A stretch of DNA of 64,000 bases from Dastarcus helophoroides (GCA_028583605.1 CM053325.1:44090987-44154986); one strand, 5' to 3'; shown: positions 21,455 through 34,186, counted from the stretch's first letter. Translations and numbers: made by a program. The notes: generated from the sequence alone by a model not told the origin.

Positions 21455-24400
21455 TCACCACTGTACTTGCACACTCTGTTGAGGTGTACCACTTCCATCT
21501 TGGTCCTGGGGCTGCGCTGAATCCTGTATACCAAGTCGTTTAGTTTTCTTCAGCACTTTGTACGGTCCTTCCCAAGATGGCTTAAACTTCGGCGAAACTT
21601 CTTTCCTCCGTTGAGGGTTGTAGAGCCCCACCAATTCGTCCTCATTGAAACCAGAATGGTTGGCACTTAAGTCATATCTTGTCTTCATCCGGTCCGTCGC
21701 CAAGTTGATCTTCGTCCGCACCAGGGCATGTGTCTCCAATATCGCTTCCCTCAAGGTGTCTACGCGATCCAAACGCCAAGTCACACGGAAGCCGCAGTTC
21801 TTTCCCGAAGATCACTTTTGCCCGAGTCTGACCCGTAATTTCATGAGTTGTCGCACGACAGGCCATTAGAATTAGGGGCAGTTGTCGGTCGCAGTCTGTC
21901 TGATGCTGGAAAACGACGTACGAAAGATGTTTCTTCAAAATCCTGCTAAATATTTTCACCATCAGACTGTAGATGAAGAGGTGTCGCTGGAGTTTTCTTC
22001 ATTTCAAGAAGACGACACATCACTTGGAAGACCCCAGATTCAAAGCTCCTTCCTTGTTCCGAGTACAGTTTCAAGGAAACACCAAATCGACAGATGAAGT
22101 TGTCAACAAGAACCCTTGCGTCTATGGTAGCTTCCTGGTTCGGTATGGCGCACGCTTCAGATCATTTATTGAAATAGTCCATGGTTATAAGGATGTACTT
22201 GTTTCCATTGTCTGATGCTGCAAGTGGTTCTGCCACATCGGACGAGGACCCTTGGATGCAGCACAGGCGACACATTTTCGACATCACCGCTCGACGTCCT
22301 TCCTGAAGATGACTCAGTAGAACCGTTTCCGAATCCTTTACAGGGCCTGGTTCATCCTTAGAGGTCCTCCAGAGGTCGCATTTTGCACTTTTCACAAAAA
22401 ATGAGGAATCTTCTCCTGAGGAACCACTAACTGCAAGTTGACATGCTTTTCATCCGCGCTTTTTTATGCCCTCTTCTGCATCCCACCATGTACCTGGGCC
22501 CACAAATTCTTGAAAGCTAGACTTCTGTCGGAAACTTCTTGCCACTCCAATAAGGGTCCGATATCAGCATCGCTTTTCTGTAGCTTCCGAAAGTTTTCAC
22601 GAGTCCATCCATCTTCTGGCTGGATAGACGTGACCCTTATATCCACCATATTCTCATGGTCCTTGACTCATCTGCACTGTTTGCAATCCCCATGAGGTCT
22701 TCCCGGTGAAGCATCAGCGTTGTTATGCTGTCGTCCCGGTCGATGATGCACCTTGTTGGAGCCTTTCTAACCATCTAGCCGTCTGTCCCTCTGCGTTTTT
22801 TATTTGAAGTAACTAAGAAAGCGCGGAATGATCTGTCCTGATGAGGAATTCTTGTCCATGCAAATACTTGTGGAAGTGTTATACTGCTTTCACTATCGCA
22901 AAAAGTTCCTTCCTGGTAGTGCAGTAGTTTCTCTCCGGCTACGTCAGGATCTTGCTGTAATATTCGATGACCCTTTCTTCACCGCCTTGAACTTGGGATA
23001 GCACAGCCCCAATGCCGACGTTGCTGGTGTCTGTGTCTAACACGAACTTACCATTTTGCTGAAGATAAACCAAGAGAGGGCTTGTGTACAAGGCGGATTT
23101 CAGTTTTCGGAAAGCGGTATCACAATCGGGAGTCCAGATATGTTCTTCCTGTCGTTAGTCTGTGCAACGGGGCAGCGATGTTGGCGAAGCCTTCCACAAA
23201 TCTTCTATAATAGGTGCATAACCCCAAGAACCTTCCCAGTTCATGATTATCTTTGGGTCTTGGCCAGCCACGGATTGCTCGAGTCTTGATAATATTTGTT
23301 TTCACTCCTGCGGTTATACAGTGTGACCCAAGAATTCTACTTTCCTTTGGAACAAAGAGCACTTCTTCGGATTTAGCTTCAAGTTGGCTTGTTTTAACCT
23401 GTGGAAGACTTCTTGAAAGTTTTATGGATGTTGTTCAAAGCTCTTGCTCATTAGCATGACGGCATGACGGCATTAAGCAGGTTTTCCAAGTGAGTCCTCC
23501 AGTTCCATTAGTGTTTGAAAGTAGCTGGTGGGTTGTACAGTTCAAAGGGCAAAACCATGAACTGATATAATCCACTTCCAGATAAAAAGGCCGTCTATCC
23601 TTTGTCGTTGGGGTCTATGCTTACTTGCCAATACCATTTTTAAGTCCAGAGTTGAAAACCAGTTGGACCCAGACAAGGTTGTTAGAGTGGAGTCAATTCT
23701 TTGTAACTAAGAATATAGGGGAATACCATGTACTATTAGAATTCTCGACGATTCCATCCTTCATCATCTTCTTAACCAATCCTGCGAATAGGTGTTGCGT
23801 TGCCGGTGTTACTTTTGTTTTAAACTACGTCCATTCTTCCTAGAGATTGGTCTCCGTCGGCAAAAGCTCGTGGTTTTTCTGAAGGAATGCTTTACCCAAA
23901 ACTGATTCTTCCTTGGACAGGTGTTTCAAGTTTATGTTCATCTTGGCTTGCCCAATCTTCGTTTCCTGTACTAGGGCACAATTTTCATTCAAGTAACTTA
24001 TTGTGGCTACTAGTGTACAGACTACCAAGGTATTATTTTTCTTGATTGGGCGTGCTGTTAGAAATATTTGGAGACTCTCATATATACCTTCTGAGACGTT
24101 CTAACCACGGATATCGCAACTAATAAGTTCTTGGAAATGCCGTAGGTCGGTTCTACTAATCCAAAGTAGCAGCTCAAATGTCCTTCCATCATACCGATAA
24201 TCATCTTCTTATGGCTTCCCGGCACCACAGTTGTTTTGTAGACACGCATTCCAACCTTCTTGGGGTTTTCTTTGGCGTTGTCATTACAAGCTCTTTATTT
24301 CAAATTCTTAAAATATTCTGCGGTGGATCGAAAGTTAGTCATGTTGCTTAAATGCGCCCATCCCCAGAATTAGCTCGTCTTCGATATCCGCCACCAACCC

Positions 24401-24682
24401 CCGTTGCGAAATCCGTAGTTTTCCCAGACCAGTCGTAACGTCTGCTGTAATTGGCGCAGTATCTTCCGTAACGGTTTTGAGTAGCATTGTTTGCGACAGT
24501 GGCTTTGATTGTGATGGTAGAATGTTTTTGCGCGCCGGAGTAATCATGGCTCCTGTGCCTACTGTTGCCTGTACATTGCTCCTATTGCCGCTGGCTTCCA
24601 CCACTAAACCCTTCACGCTGTGGGGCTTGTCGACTTCTCGGGACTGACCTGCAGTCGTTCTTGAAGTGCCCCGGTTTACCAC
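21455..24682 (-). pseudogene. Gypsy pol (protease, RT, RNase H, integrase), frameshifted
   Basis: Protease remnant at 24682-24335 (DIEDELILGMGAF, the usual end of the domain). RT remnants at 23640-23120, ending in the characteristic FLGLCTYYRRFVEGFANIA. Connection and RNase H remnants follow. Integrase pieces: a zinc-binding region with MCRLC and a catalytic-core start ILITMDYFNK near 22162-22395, a core end at 21962-21750 (ACRATTHEITG), and the C-terminal WEGPYKVLKK block near 21540-21570. Each piece is in a different frame, so no functional polyprotein is possible. Confidence 0.8.
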
Positions 24683-25844
24683 AGCTGCAACATGTTATGC
24701 TTCTGCTGGTATGTTTAATTGTCTCCAGCAATTCTTTGATGTTCGCGTTGATTTCTTCCACGTTAGCGGTTATGTTCGCGATATCGGGGTCCCTCGCAGC
24801 CTTTTCGAGGTCGGCCTTCCTTATAAGCGGCTTCAACCTCCAAAGCTCTAATCAGTGCCTCCCCCGATATTCGGAAGTTTGATAAGCGTATCATTCTCTG
24901 GACTTCTGGATCTCTTATTCCTTTAAAGATTCTAACTGCGTGAAATTCCAGAAAGTTGGTTGGTGCTGTTGGATAGGCAACGTACGCAAGTATTTTTACT
25001 TTTTTGGTTTCTCACTAGCAGTTGCGACTGGACGACTTGATGCAAATGATGGCCTCCAAATCTCAGCTTTAAAGCCCTAACTAGAGCTTCATAGTTAGTT
25101 TGTTCATGTCAGATAGAGTTCGGAGTAGTTCCAGAACTTCTCTGCTTAATGATACAATCAATGAGGTCTCCTTTTCGTCTTCAGTCCATCGATTAGCCCT
25201 AGCAGCAGCTTCGAACTCTCTGTAGGTCTGGAAGGATATTTTTCCATCATAGGTCTTACCTTTAGAAAAGAAATAGAGGTACACTTTCGGATTCATGTCG
25301 TATGAATTGTCCACTTAACAGCTTCTTCATGGTATTTTGGATGTTGTTGATCTTCTGTGTTGCATTGTCCAAATCAAGAAGCTCGCTGTTCAATTTTTCT
25401 TTGACTTTGCGCATCTTCTCTTTCATTCCTGTAATTTGTTCCTTTATTTTTGCAACGTCTACTCCCATCTTTTCGGTTATATTTACTAATTCTTGTTTCT
25501 CTGCATTCCTTCTTTGTTCTTCTTCTTTTTCTTGTCATCTTCGTTCTTCATCTCGGTGTCTTCGTTTGTCATCTTGTTGTCTTCGTTCTTTATCCCTTTC
25601 TTCTTTGTCTTTTATCATGGCTTATATCGCTTGTAATCGTTGTTCCATTTTGACCGATTTTGATCTCGCTTTCATGAAAACGTTCTAGAATGTTCAAGAT
25701 TATCTTTTCTTGACGCGCCCCGTATAATCTTTTTTTCAGTTTATAACGTCCGTGATAAAGTCTAAATTTAATTATCACTACGGGTCCCAACACAATATTT
25801 CGGAACCTCGTACGAATTCCTCCGAGAAATAAAGCACAATCCAC
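24582..25844 (-). pseudogene. Gypsy gag-like region
   Basis: In order on the minus strand: a lysine/glutamate-rich coiled-coil segment (about 25700-25262), a capsid-like block TYDGKISFQTYREFEAAA and SLSREVLELL (25314-25081), and a single CCHC zinc knuckle CCSCGKPGHFKNDC followed by an arginine-rich tail (24836-24582). The frame changes between these blocks. The long plus-strand frames opposite this region are antisense shadows. Confidence 0.8.
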
Positions 25845-25878
25845 AAAACGAATTCCGCTTTTGGGACCAGTTCTTGGG

Positions 25879-26141
25879 TGTTATCGGATCGACAATAAAA
25901 AAAAATTATTTCAAACTTATTTTAGAACACAACAATTATGATTCACGACGGCGTATTTATACCGTTCCGGTTTCTAGATCGGATCTCCGTACAGATCGGG
26001 CTCGAGCAAGCGGGAAAAGTCTAAAACGCTTATCTGCCGTATGATTCATTCTCGTGGCAGCTTCCCGTTAACAAATATTTCCAGGAAGGTCCTTACACTA
26101 TACAATCACTAATGCAAATTTTACAACTACAGTTTTTTATA
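25879..26141 (-). repeat. 5' LTR of the Gypsy element
   Basis: Minus-strand LTR with the conserved ATACGGCAGATAAGCG core, a TATA motif (GGTATAAATACGCC) and an end at ...CCGATAACA. The first dinucleotide, expected TG, is mutated. A primer-binding site was not identified with confidence. Confidence 0.65.
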
Positions 26142-26500
26142 ATATTTTCATAAAAGATTGAAAGCACCGCAAAACAAAAAAAAGCACAATACAGTATCCA
26201 AAGATAAACATTAGCGAACAGGCAATCATTGGTTATGCTCAATAAGTGGTCACAACTAAAACCATCACGGTCGGGTCCGTTTTGTAATATTCATTCATCA
26301 AGCAGAATATTGGAATTTTACAATTGAAATAATAAACCAATTACGTATTCTTTTGAATAGGAACCGATAATTTCTTATTTCTTGCTCAATAATTTATTAT
26401 ATTAACATGATTTAATAAGGCAATTTTTATAGTGTCCATTATCGTTTTGTGGAATTACATGAATGTTCATTTGTGAAACAGATTTTATATTTTTCTGCTT
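26142..26500. other. intergenic DNA between the Gypsy element and Kunitz gene 3
   Basis: No coding signal. It should include the 3' untranslated region of Kunitz gene 3, but no clear polyadenylation signal was singled out. Confidence 0.45.
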
Positions 26501-29138
26501 TTATGATATACAGGTAGCTAAAGTAACATCTATGCATTCTTGAAGTGAAGAAAATAAGTTTTTAGTAGCTCCACATCCACCATATGTTATCGGTACGCAC
26601 TCTTTCTTCACATTATCCCAAGTAAATTTTGATATCATTGCACGACAGTATTGTGAGCCAGTTTTTGGAGGTAAGTTACAATCTAAAAATTTGAAATTGT
26701 TATAAGATAGCGACGTGAGTCATAAGTGTGTCCATAATCATTGGCATGTAAAAGAAGAGACAAAAAATTAAGGTATTGAATGATTGGTACACAATGGTGC
26801 ATCGCATAAAAATATTTTTAACTATACATAATATTTCAAAGTTGTCCAAAAAAATGTAGACTATCACTTCTGATAAAGTATTCTACCTGCAATACAATGG
26901 TGCTACGTATTTTGAATTTGTACGTTTTGTTGTTAATTCAACGTTTATGAAACAAAAATTCAGAAAGTTCAGAGTTTAGCTCCAGGGGACTTATTAATTA
27001 TATCTCAATTTTTACTGAATATTATCAAAAAGATCTTACAATAGAACTACATAAAAAATATACAGGTTGAACCAAAATTCATTTTCACTACAGGGATCTC
27101 GTAAACCATTAGAAATACAAGGAAGCTTAAATAAGCAAAGTAGTGCAGAATTTAATGCTTAACAATATTTCGCTAAGAAAACAATTTAATTCTAATGCGT
27201 CTTGATTTTATTTAGAAAAAACTGAAAATCACCATTTTTAGAAATCAGCTGTTGCTCGTTTATTTGAAGCCCGATTGAAAAAATTCAAAAACTGTAATTA
27301 GATATTTTTAAAGTCTTTTCATTGGTGTAGGTTAATTTTTTATAAATTAACTGTTTCCGAGAAAATTATACGAACTTTGTTATTTCTTACGAACGCCATA
27401 TTGAATTTTATCATTTTCAAATTCAGTATATTTTTTTGATTAATCTGATACGTAACATGCCATTCTTCAAATGTGGCCAGGTGGGTTAAATGAAGTAATT
27501 TTTTATTTTTAAACCAAAAAAATTATGGTAGCGACTTAAGTGCCATAACTTTTTAGTAATAACAATACAGTACCTAATTACGTAAAAATAATTGTAACAA
27601 ACTAAAAATATTGTAACAAACTGTGCAATATTAAAATGGTTGTTAGTATAATCCTAACCCTTTAAATGGCGTGTTTCTATGAAAACGTGTAGATGTTCTA
27701 AAAATTTTGTCGGCAATTTTCGCAAAAATTCTTTTAACATTGAATCCTTATTCGTGTAACGTGAAATATCTAACAAACTAACATTAGAAATGACTCTCAT
27801 ATTTATGCACATTATCCATCTTAGAATATTTAACTTCTAGTTAAGTCTGGAATGCACACTTTCGTATGAGTCATGAGAAAGTTGCCTGCAATAAAATTCT
27901 TAGTATGTTCTGAGAATTACGTCAATTAAAGGGAATCATGTACGTTACCATTATTAATAAATATTTCGATATCATACAGTTTGTTACAATATTTTTGGTT
28001 TTTTAATAATAATTATTGCTTTTTTAGGGACTGTATTTTTTATTATTTAAAGCTATAGCAATTGCATTGCCTACTTTGATTAATTTTTCTAAAAATAGTA
28101 AATAACTTTATTTAACCCACTTTGCCACAATCGAAGTATACCGTGACATACATCAAATTAATCAGAAAAATGTGCTGAATTCAAAAATGATAAAATTCAA
28201 TATGACGTCTACATGAAATAACAAAGTTCACATAATTTTCTTGGAAACAGTTTATTTCAGAAAAAAAAAGCTATACCAATGAAAATGCCTTAAATAACAG
28301 CTAATTAAGGTTTTTGATTTTTTCCACCGGACTTCAAATAAAGAAGTTACAGCTGATTTTTAAAAATGGCTATTTTCAGTTTTTTCCAAATAAAATCAAG
28401 GCGAATTGGAATTCAATTGTTTTCTCGGTGGAATATTATTAGGCATTAAATTCTGTACTAATTTGCTCATTTAAGCTTCCTTGTATCTCTAACCGTTTCC
28501 GAGATCCCTATAGTGGAAATCAAATTTGGTTCAGCCTGTACATATTTTATTACCCAAAGTGCTCATAGTAGAAGAACAAATTGCATGTTCCGGTGGTTCA
28601 TAATTGATTTTTTTTAATGAAACATTCAGTATATTATTACTATATTGAAATAGGCATAATTACTAGCTTTACAATGATACCAATGCATATAGGGTCATTT
28701 TTAATAATTTTCAGTTATTACAAAGAAAGTTATTTTTCACTAATATTATAGTAATTTGAGAAGAATATTTACAAAGTTAAAGATAACTAGTAAAATATTT
28801 TCAATTTAGTCTCAATTTTTACAGTAACATAATTTTATTTTGCGCTTGAAAAGTAGCACTAAGTTTTTAAATCATCTTCAGTAGTCTTTTGAAATGCATC
28901 TCTAGTTTTATTCAAAATATTCTCGAGAATTACTCATATTTGATTTTGTCAACACTTGTTCTTCGTTCCTTTTTATCAAAAAATTTAAAAAAGCGTTTAA
29001 ATAAATAAAATAATGATAAATACCAATTTTTCATTTAATCGTCATGTCTGAAAGAATGAAAAAAAAAATGATATAAAACGTACCATCTTTTGTAAATGCC
29101 AATACTGAGCCTAAAAACATAAGAAAATATATGAACAT
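26501..29138 (-). CDS. secreted single-domain Kunitz-type protein (Kunitz gene 3)
   Basis: Exon 1 (29138-29084) encodes a compact signal peptide (MFIYFLMFLGSVLAF, then TKD) and ends with a phase-1 donor GTACGT. Exon 2 (26682-26501) follows a TTTTTAG acceptor and gives six cysteines spaced x10, x15, x7, x12, x7, with KFTWDN, YGGCGATKNLF and a stop two residues after the last cysteine. The residue after the second cysteine is Arg, the only basic P1 in the cluster, so this is the member most likely to inhibit trypsin-like enzymes; the trypsin gene at 32455-33328 lies next to it. The 2,401-bp intron is mostly occupied by a 1.5-kb foldback transposon. Both exons lack defects. Confidence 0.85.
27063..28538. 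mobile_element. 1.48-kb foldback (long inverted repeat) transposon, copy 1
   Basis: The ends CAGGTTGAACC and GGTTCAGCCTG (left and right) are flanked by TA on both sides, as expected for a Tc1/mariner-type insertion. The arms (about 27063-27625 and 27975-28538) are inverse copies for about 560 bp with scattered mismatches, around a loop of about 350 bp. No transposase is encoded. A sister copy interrupted by another element is at 42998-46610. It lies inside the intron of Kunitz gene 3. Confidence 0.8.
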
Positions 29139-29769
29139 ATTTAATTTTATTTCTACAAAAAATCAAAACTCTTTTACTAGATATAGCAATTTTGAATTAA
29201 CAAAACATGTTCTGTATATTGCGATACATTTTACATAAAAATATGTTATGAACCTATAAATATTTTATTGGCAATTACTTGATCTCAGGAGGACCATAAA
29301 ATTGTTGATTAAAGAAAGACGCGGGGGCACTAATATTGACCAAATAAATAAACAAAAATATTCATAACTCATGAAAGATACTTCACGTACAGGGTGCGCT
29401 CTCATCTCAACCTTCTAAGTTCTAAGTCTAAAAAGATTTTAACTCTTTATTTGAAATGCTTCTTATAAATTTCTGATGTTTTAATATATGTCGAATGTAA
29501 ACTGCAAGTTTTTTTTCTGTAAACTTGGAATTTTGTTAATTCTTTTATACAGGTTAAGATTTTTATTCCGTAATTTTAATTTTTTTAAAATTTTTAAATT
29601 ACATTTTACCGAAAATTTTAATCTTATTTTCGAATTAAATCTTTTTTTTAACAAATATGAATTTTTTCTCATATCAGTTTGAAGCTGATATTTTGACTAC
29701 TTAACTCAAAGTATGCCATTTTCGTGAAATGTTTGTCATTAACGTCGAGGTTTTGTTTTGTTTTTGAAG

Positions 29770-29890
29770 TAAAATCTTTAAACTTCAGAAAAGGGAAATC
29801 TTCGGAGAGAATTTCTATGAAGATGATAGCTCCGGTATCGAAACGAGCAAGAGAAAATGTTGTTGTGTTTTTTAATCTTTCTTAGTTTTA
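29770..29890 (+). repeat. hammerhead-like repeat remnant
   Basis: The plus strand carries ATGAAGATGATAGCTCCGGT followed by ATCGAAACG: a decayed CTGAAGA box, a GATA.../...TATC stem and the GAAAC box. The following TTTTTTAATCTTTCTTAGTT and GGACAAGATTT words recur at 37150-37200, so this and 36640-37220 belong to one repeat family. The first box is mutated, so activity is unlikely. Confidence 0.4.
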
Positions 29891-30116
29891 GAGGACAAGA
29901 TTTCTATATCAATTTTTGAAGATACCCAAGGATTAGACTGTTCAACAAAAAATAAAAATAAAATTAATGCTTAAACTTAGGATTTTGATAAGAAAATGGA
30001 TATCTGAAATTGAACTTTAACCTAAAAATTTTGTTGTTCAATTCCAAAACTTCATTCATTTCTCGAAATTGGGAAATATTGAAATTAATTTTATTTCTCT
30101 AGTTGTTATTGAAATT

Positions 30117-30290
30117 GGGGTGTAACAGGATCATAGTAATCCACTATTTTTTCTTTATTTTGTTAATAAAATTTTTAAACTTGGTATTTTTGATGCACTT
30201 ATGAAATGTCAAATTTTGACATAAAAATGACATTCCTACTACTGTTACTTTCGCTAAAACTGATACCAACTTTTAATTTTTAAATAAAAC
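30117..30290. repeat. dispersed repeat, copy 2
   Basis: Similar over about 165 bp to 5428-5600 in the same orientation, including GTGTAACAGGAT, TGTCAAATTTTGACA and the GCTAAAACT block. Confidence 0.55.
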
Positions 30291-31589
30291 ACCCTGTACA
30301 TTGTTGCATTTTCAAAATCTCAATTTCCCTAATATAATAGCTCTAAAATAAGTGGTTTTTTAAAGTTCGAAAATATTTTTGGTCCCTTTTTATTTTTCTA
30401 CCTAGAAGATCATAATTCATCCTAATTAATTCTAATAGACCATATTAACGCTGCAAAAAGTTGAATTATTAAAACTCAGAAAGCATCAATTTTTTTAATT
30501 CGTTTTCCATAGCTGTTTTATGTTCTTATTCAATAAATCTTCAAATAAATCGAAACTGAATATTTTGAATTCTTTTGACTGTAATTTCAGTTTTATTGAT
30601 CACACAGCAAAAATAAAAATACGGTTATACTTGCATTCGTTATTAATTATACTTTTTCGTAGTACACGGTAATTTAAGGAGCTATTACCTTCGAAGAGAT
30701 TATCGGTGAAGGTTCGTTTTACTCACTTTGAAAACGTTATGGAGCGGGTCCGTAACACGAGGTAGATAAACGCAACACTTTCAAACTAACTTCAGTTAGC
30801 AGTACGAGGCCCTAGAAAATGTAGTTTCGTTCAAATACATTAATTTCCTAGAAGCGGGGGCATTTTGTCTCTTTTTATCGTAAACAGTGCAATCAGTAAC
30901 TCAAAAAATATCCAAAATAATTAAAAATGTTTGTTCGAGATTCGTTATCTGCAGCCGAACTTGTTTTTAAGCAATGAGATAAACAAATACACTGACATAT
31001 ATTTATAACAACACTATAAAATGAATGCTTTTGAATACAATATAAAACAATAGCAAAAGCAAACACAATAACAAAACTTGAACCAAATGTAACATGAAAC
31101 ATAAGATAAATACATATTTTTTAGTTAAGGCCACAAATGACGAGAATACCTGACACATTATTTTGAAAATATCATGTCATGTCACAAACGCGTACAACCC
31201 AAATTATTCTAGAATTTAGGGGTAAATAACCGTTTAGGTTTGCAATTATCTCCTCCTTTGCACACAACGTTTACGTATCTTAGAGATCTGAGTATTTAAA
31301 TTCTTGATTGGGATTTAATCCTGGACCTTCGCATTATTAGCATTATATTTTTGAAACAATGTTAGCTAATCTCTTCTAAGTTTAATAATATTTCTGTAAT
31401 TCATCGTTGACGATACGGGGTTTAGCCATTTCCTGTTGCTTCAAAACGTACGCGTTTGACCGAAACTACATCAACTTCGACGTTAAACTTTAAGATTAGT
31501 TTCAAGGTATTAGAATAGGAACGCTTTTAACTACCTCGTTACCGGCTGCTCTACAAAATTCCTAAACAGAATAAAACGAATCGTCTCTC

Positions 31590-31880
31590 TTAAATGGTCG
31601 TCGTCGGCAAGCGTGCACGGCGACGGTTTTGTTGCCGTTCGTCTGCAAACCTACATAAGCTACCAGCTAACAAAACCTAGCGACGGCGAAAAAGCCGACC
31701 GGCAGCCGTGTGTTCGCCGTCGATATTTTAACTTTTGCGGCAGCCGGTCGGCCAAATTGCCGTCGCCGCTGTCGTGTGTAAAGATGCATTAAACACCTCG
31801 TTATTTAAGATTTGGTCGGTTTTTCTGCCGGTCGGCAAATTTGCCGACCGGCGAAAAACCGTCCGTGTGTAAGAGGCGTT
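31590..31880. repeat. GC-rich inverted-repeat patch
   Basis: An island of high GC in AT-rich surroundings, built from repeated and inverted words GCCGACCGGC, CGTCGGCAAG, GACGGC and GTGTGTAA. The pattern resembles the terminal region of a non-autonomous DNA transposon, but ends and target duplication could not be fixed. The frames across it are not coding. Confidence 0.5.
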
Positions 31881-32454
31881 ACCCTTTAGGAGACAGCTTC
31901 TTAAACGTTCGACATCAAGTAGTTCACCAGAAAATTTTCTCATTGGTAATTGTAACACACAAACCCATGCTTAAAACATTGCCAGTTAATAGAAACATCA
32001 TAGCAACTTCGAAATTTCTTGAAATAGATATATAAACCTATTGCTCTTTCATTGGAAATCATGACCTGCTATGGTTTCCACTTAAAAAATAGAGCTTCAG
32101 GTTATAACTCCAAAACCGTGAGACCAATTAAAAAATCATTTATTATTAAATGCGTGAAAAACTGCATAAGTGTGGTTTTAATCAATCAACCATCGAAAAT
32201 GGGATCCACTGTACAGCTCCATTGAACAAACTCCTCTATTAGGCGGACACTTTTTCATAGTCCGAAATTGTATAATAGGAAGTTCCATATTCGCCCTCTA
32301 AGGGGGTAAACTAAGTGCCAAAATTCGTATGGCAAGTGGTTTGACAAAAACGGAATAGATCAGATCTTGCCATTTGCTGATATGAATCTCATCGGGCACA
32401 CAGCTAGTAAAAATTAAAACAAAAGTAAGACATGGAGCTGTATTTATTTGTAAT

Positions 32455-33328
32455 TTACACCCCAGCAAATCTTTTGATGAAATCGCGAAAGCGAGCTACA
32501 TTCGCATAAACTCCAGGTGTATCCGGTTGAGCGCACCCATGCCCCCAAGAGACTATTCCGACTAATCGTCCGCTACAGACTAAAGCACCACCAGAATCGC
32601 CTCCACAAGCATCCTTACCTCCAGCCTTGTACCCGGCACAAACCATATTATCCGTTATTCCATAGACGTACTGCCTACAGACTTCTCTATCTACAATCGG
32701 TACGTAAACCTTTCGAAGTGTGTCAGTTATCTTTTGCTTTTTTTCCGTCAGTGAACCCCATCCAGTTACCACACACATTGTTCCGTGTGGGGGCTCTACT
32801 CCAGGTGGAGGAAAGAGAACTGTCTGCACGGTTTCCGAAAGTGTAAACGTCCTATCCAGTTTAAGAATACTGCAGTCGTTATCGAAATGATAATAACTTC
32901 TATAGTTAGGGTGTTCAATGACGTCGAACACATAGGCGATTTCCCCAGGACCTCGGTGATCAGTAGCCCCAGCCAAAACCGACATTCTATAGACTTCTCT
33001 CCTGCAAAACTGAAACTTAGCATATTACTTCTTTTTTGTAACATTTTGACTTACTCTGTTGTGCAGTGGGCAGCAGTTAACGCCACAGAGGTTGTTATCA
33101 GTGAAGCCCCACACAAATGTTCTTCATCAAATCTAAGAGACAGCTGATAGGGGAATTCCCGAATATCGGCGTCCTCTCCTCCGACGATTTCCAAATTTTT
33201 AGTAGAGTTGGTCGGAAAGCAAAATGCTAACAATAAATAATTAACACTTAAGTAGAGTAAGTAAGTAATTCTGATTTACCTAGACCAATGGTGGCCCATA
33301 GACCTGCTATGTATCGGGTTAGGTTCAT
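32455..33328 (-). CDS. trypsin-like serine protease, complete
   Basis: Three exons: 33328-33280 (signal peptide, MNLTRYIAGLWATIGL), 33226-33055 and 33001-32455, with introns of phase 1 (GTAAAT...TTGTTAG) and phase 2 (GTAAGT...TTTTGCAG). The product is about 255 residues. The propeptide ends before IVGGEDADIREFPYQ. The catalytic triad is visible: His in TAAHC, Asp in FDNDCSILKL, and Ser in GGDSGGALV. The specificity-pocket Asp (KDACGGDSGG) and SWGHGC predict cleavage after Lys/Arg. Cysteines for the three standard disulfides are present, plus an extra Cys in DNDC and a probable TMC-LVC pair. It should be a secreted digestive, defence or secretory-fluid enzyme, synthesised as a zymogen. AATAAA overlaps the region just past the stop (32448-32443). 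It is flanked by Kunitz genes. Confidence 0.92.
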
Positions 33329-33896
33329 TTTTGAAAGTAACTTGCTGAAATTTGTGACGATCTTTCCCAATTTAAACTAATTTTCCCACCATCAAGTAAA
33401 TCATAAATCTAAATGTGTATTAGGAAATTTTTGCGCGATTGAAATTTGAGAGCACTTGAAACTGCTCTAGGATTGTTTGTGATTTAGATATCTATTCCAA
33501 TAATACTATCTAAGAATTTATTCTAAAGAAATTGATCAAGTTAAAATGATGAAACAGTCGCCAATTTGAAGTATAACAATTACAAGAGCTTTCTTTATTC
33601 GAGCACATGGCATATTCTGATTTATCATTTTATCGCTGCGTAGTTTGCCTTTGATGGATTGATAAGTACAAATCCTATGAATTTTGGAGTAGAATTTGTC
33701 AGATATTCGAAATGTAATTGTAAAGCGCCAAAATTGGAATGAAAACAGAAGTTTTTCAAAAAATTTTAATTACTGAACTCTTCAAGCTCGTAGCAAGTAG
33801 TAAGTAGTAAGTTGCTGATAGTAGAAGTTTCGCCCCATTTAATTCTAGAAAGTATGAAACTTGTGCAAGATAGTTTTGTATCTGTTCTACTTATAC
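33329..33896. other. upstream region of the trypsin gene
   Basis: No gene recognised. The trypsin promoter should lie in the first few hundred bases, but no unambiguous TATA box was selected. Confidence 0.4.
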
Positions 33897-34186
33897 GGGG
33901 TGTTTTGTGTCGTTATGTTCAAATTTTGGGAGCATAAACTAGACTTAATTCTAAGAGTAAAAAACATAAACATAAAACATTCAAAATGAAATAAGTAAGA
34001 AATTATTCAAATAATAACTTAATTTATGATTTAAAAATTATAAATGAATTAAGTTTTCTAAATGCCGTCCTCCTTGCTGACTGAATACAGGCCTGTGCGC
34101 GTAATCCAATGGACAAAGTGGCACTTCTTAGTTGAAGTCTATTTATCCGAATTTGTTGAGCAGATTACTGAATACGTCTAATTAAT

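Larger units (their letters stand above)
20784..26141 (-). mobile_element. Ty3/Gypsy LTR retrotransposon, degenerate, minus strand
   Basis: A complete but dead element read right to left: 5' LTR (25879-26141), gag-like region with coiled coil and a CCHC zinc knuckle, protease, RT, RNase H and integrase remnants, a polypurine tract (21412-21432), and the 3' LTR (20784-21411, itself interrupted). Many frameshifts and stops break the frames. The two LTRs differ at many positions, so insertion is old. Flanking bases (ATAA on the left, ATAT on the right) give only an imperfect target duplication. LTR cores share the word ACGGCAGATAAGCGTT with the solo LTRs at 39152, 40631 and 55763. Confidence 0.85.
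29139..32454. other. intergenic DNA with repeats
   Basis: No host gene is seen. It holds a hammerhead-like repeat at 29770-29890, a dispersed repeat at 30117-30290, a GC-rich inverted-repeat patch at 31590-31880 and a possible pogo/Tigger-like end (CTCCTCTATTAGGCGGACAC) at about 32230-32250. Confidence 0.45.

Noticed and set aside
25302..25688. 128-codon plus-strand frame rich in Ser, Phe and Cys
   Set aside because: Antisense shadow of the lysine/glutamate-rich coiled coil of the Gypsy gag region.
32517..33147. Plus-strand frames of 109 and 120 codons
   Set aside because: Antisense to the well-supported trypsin exons.
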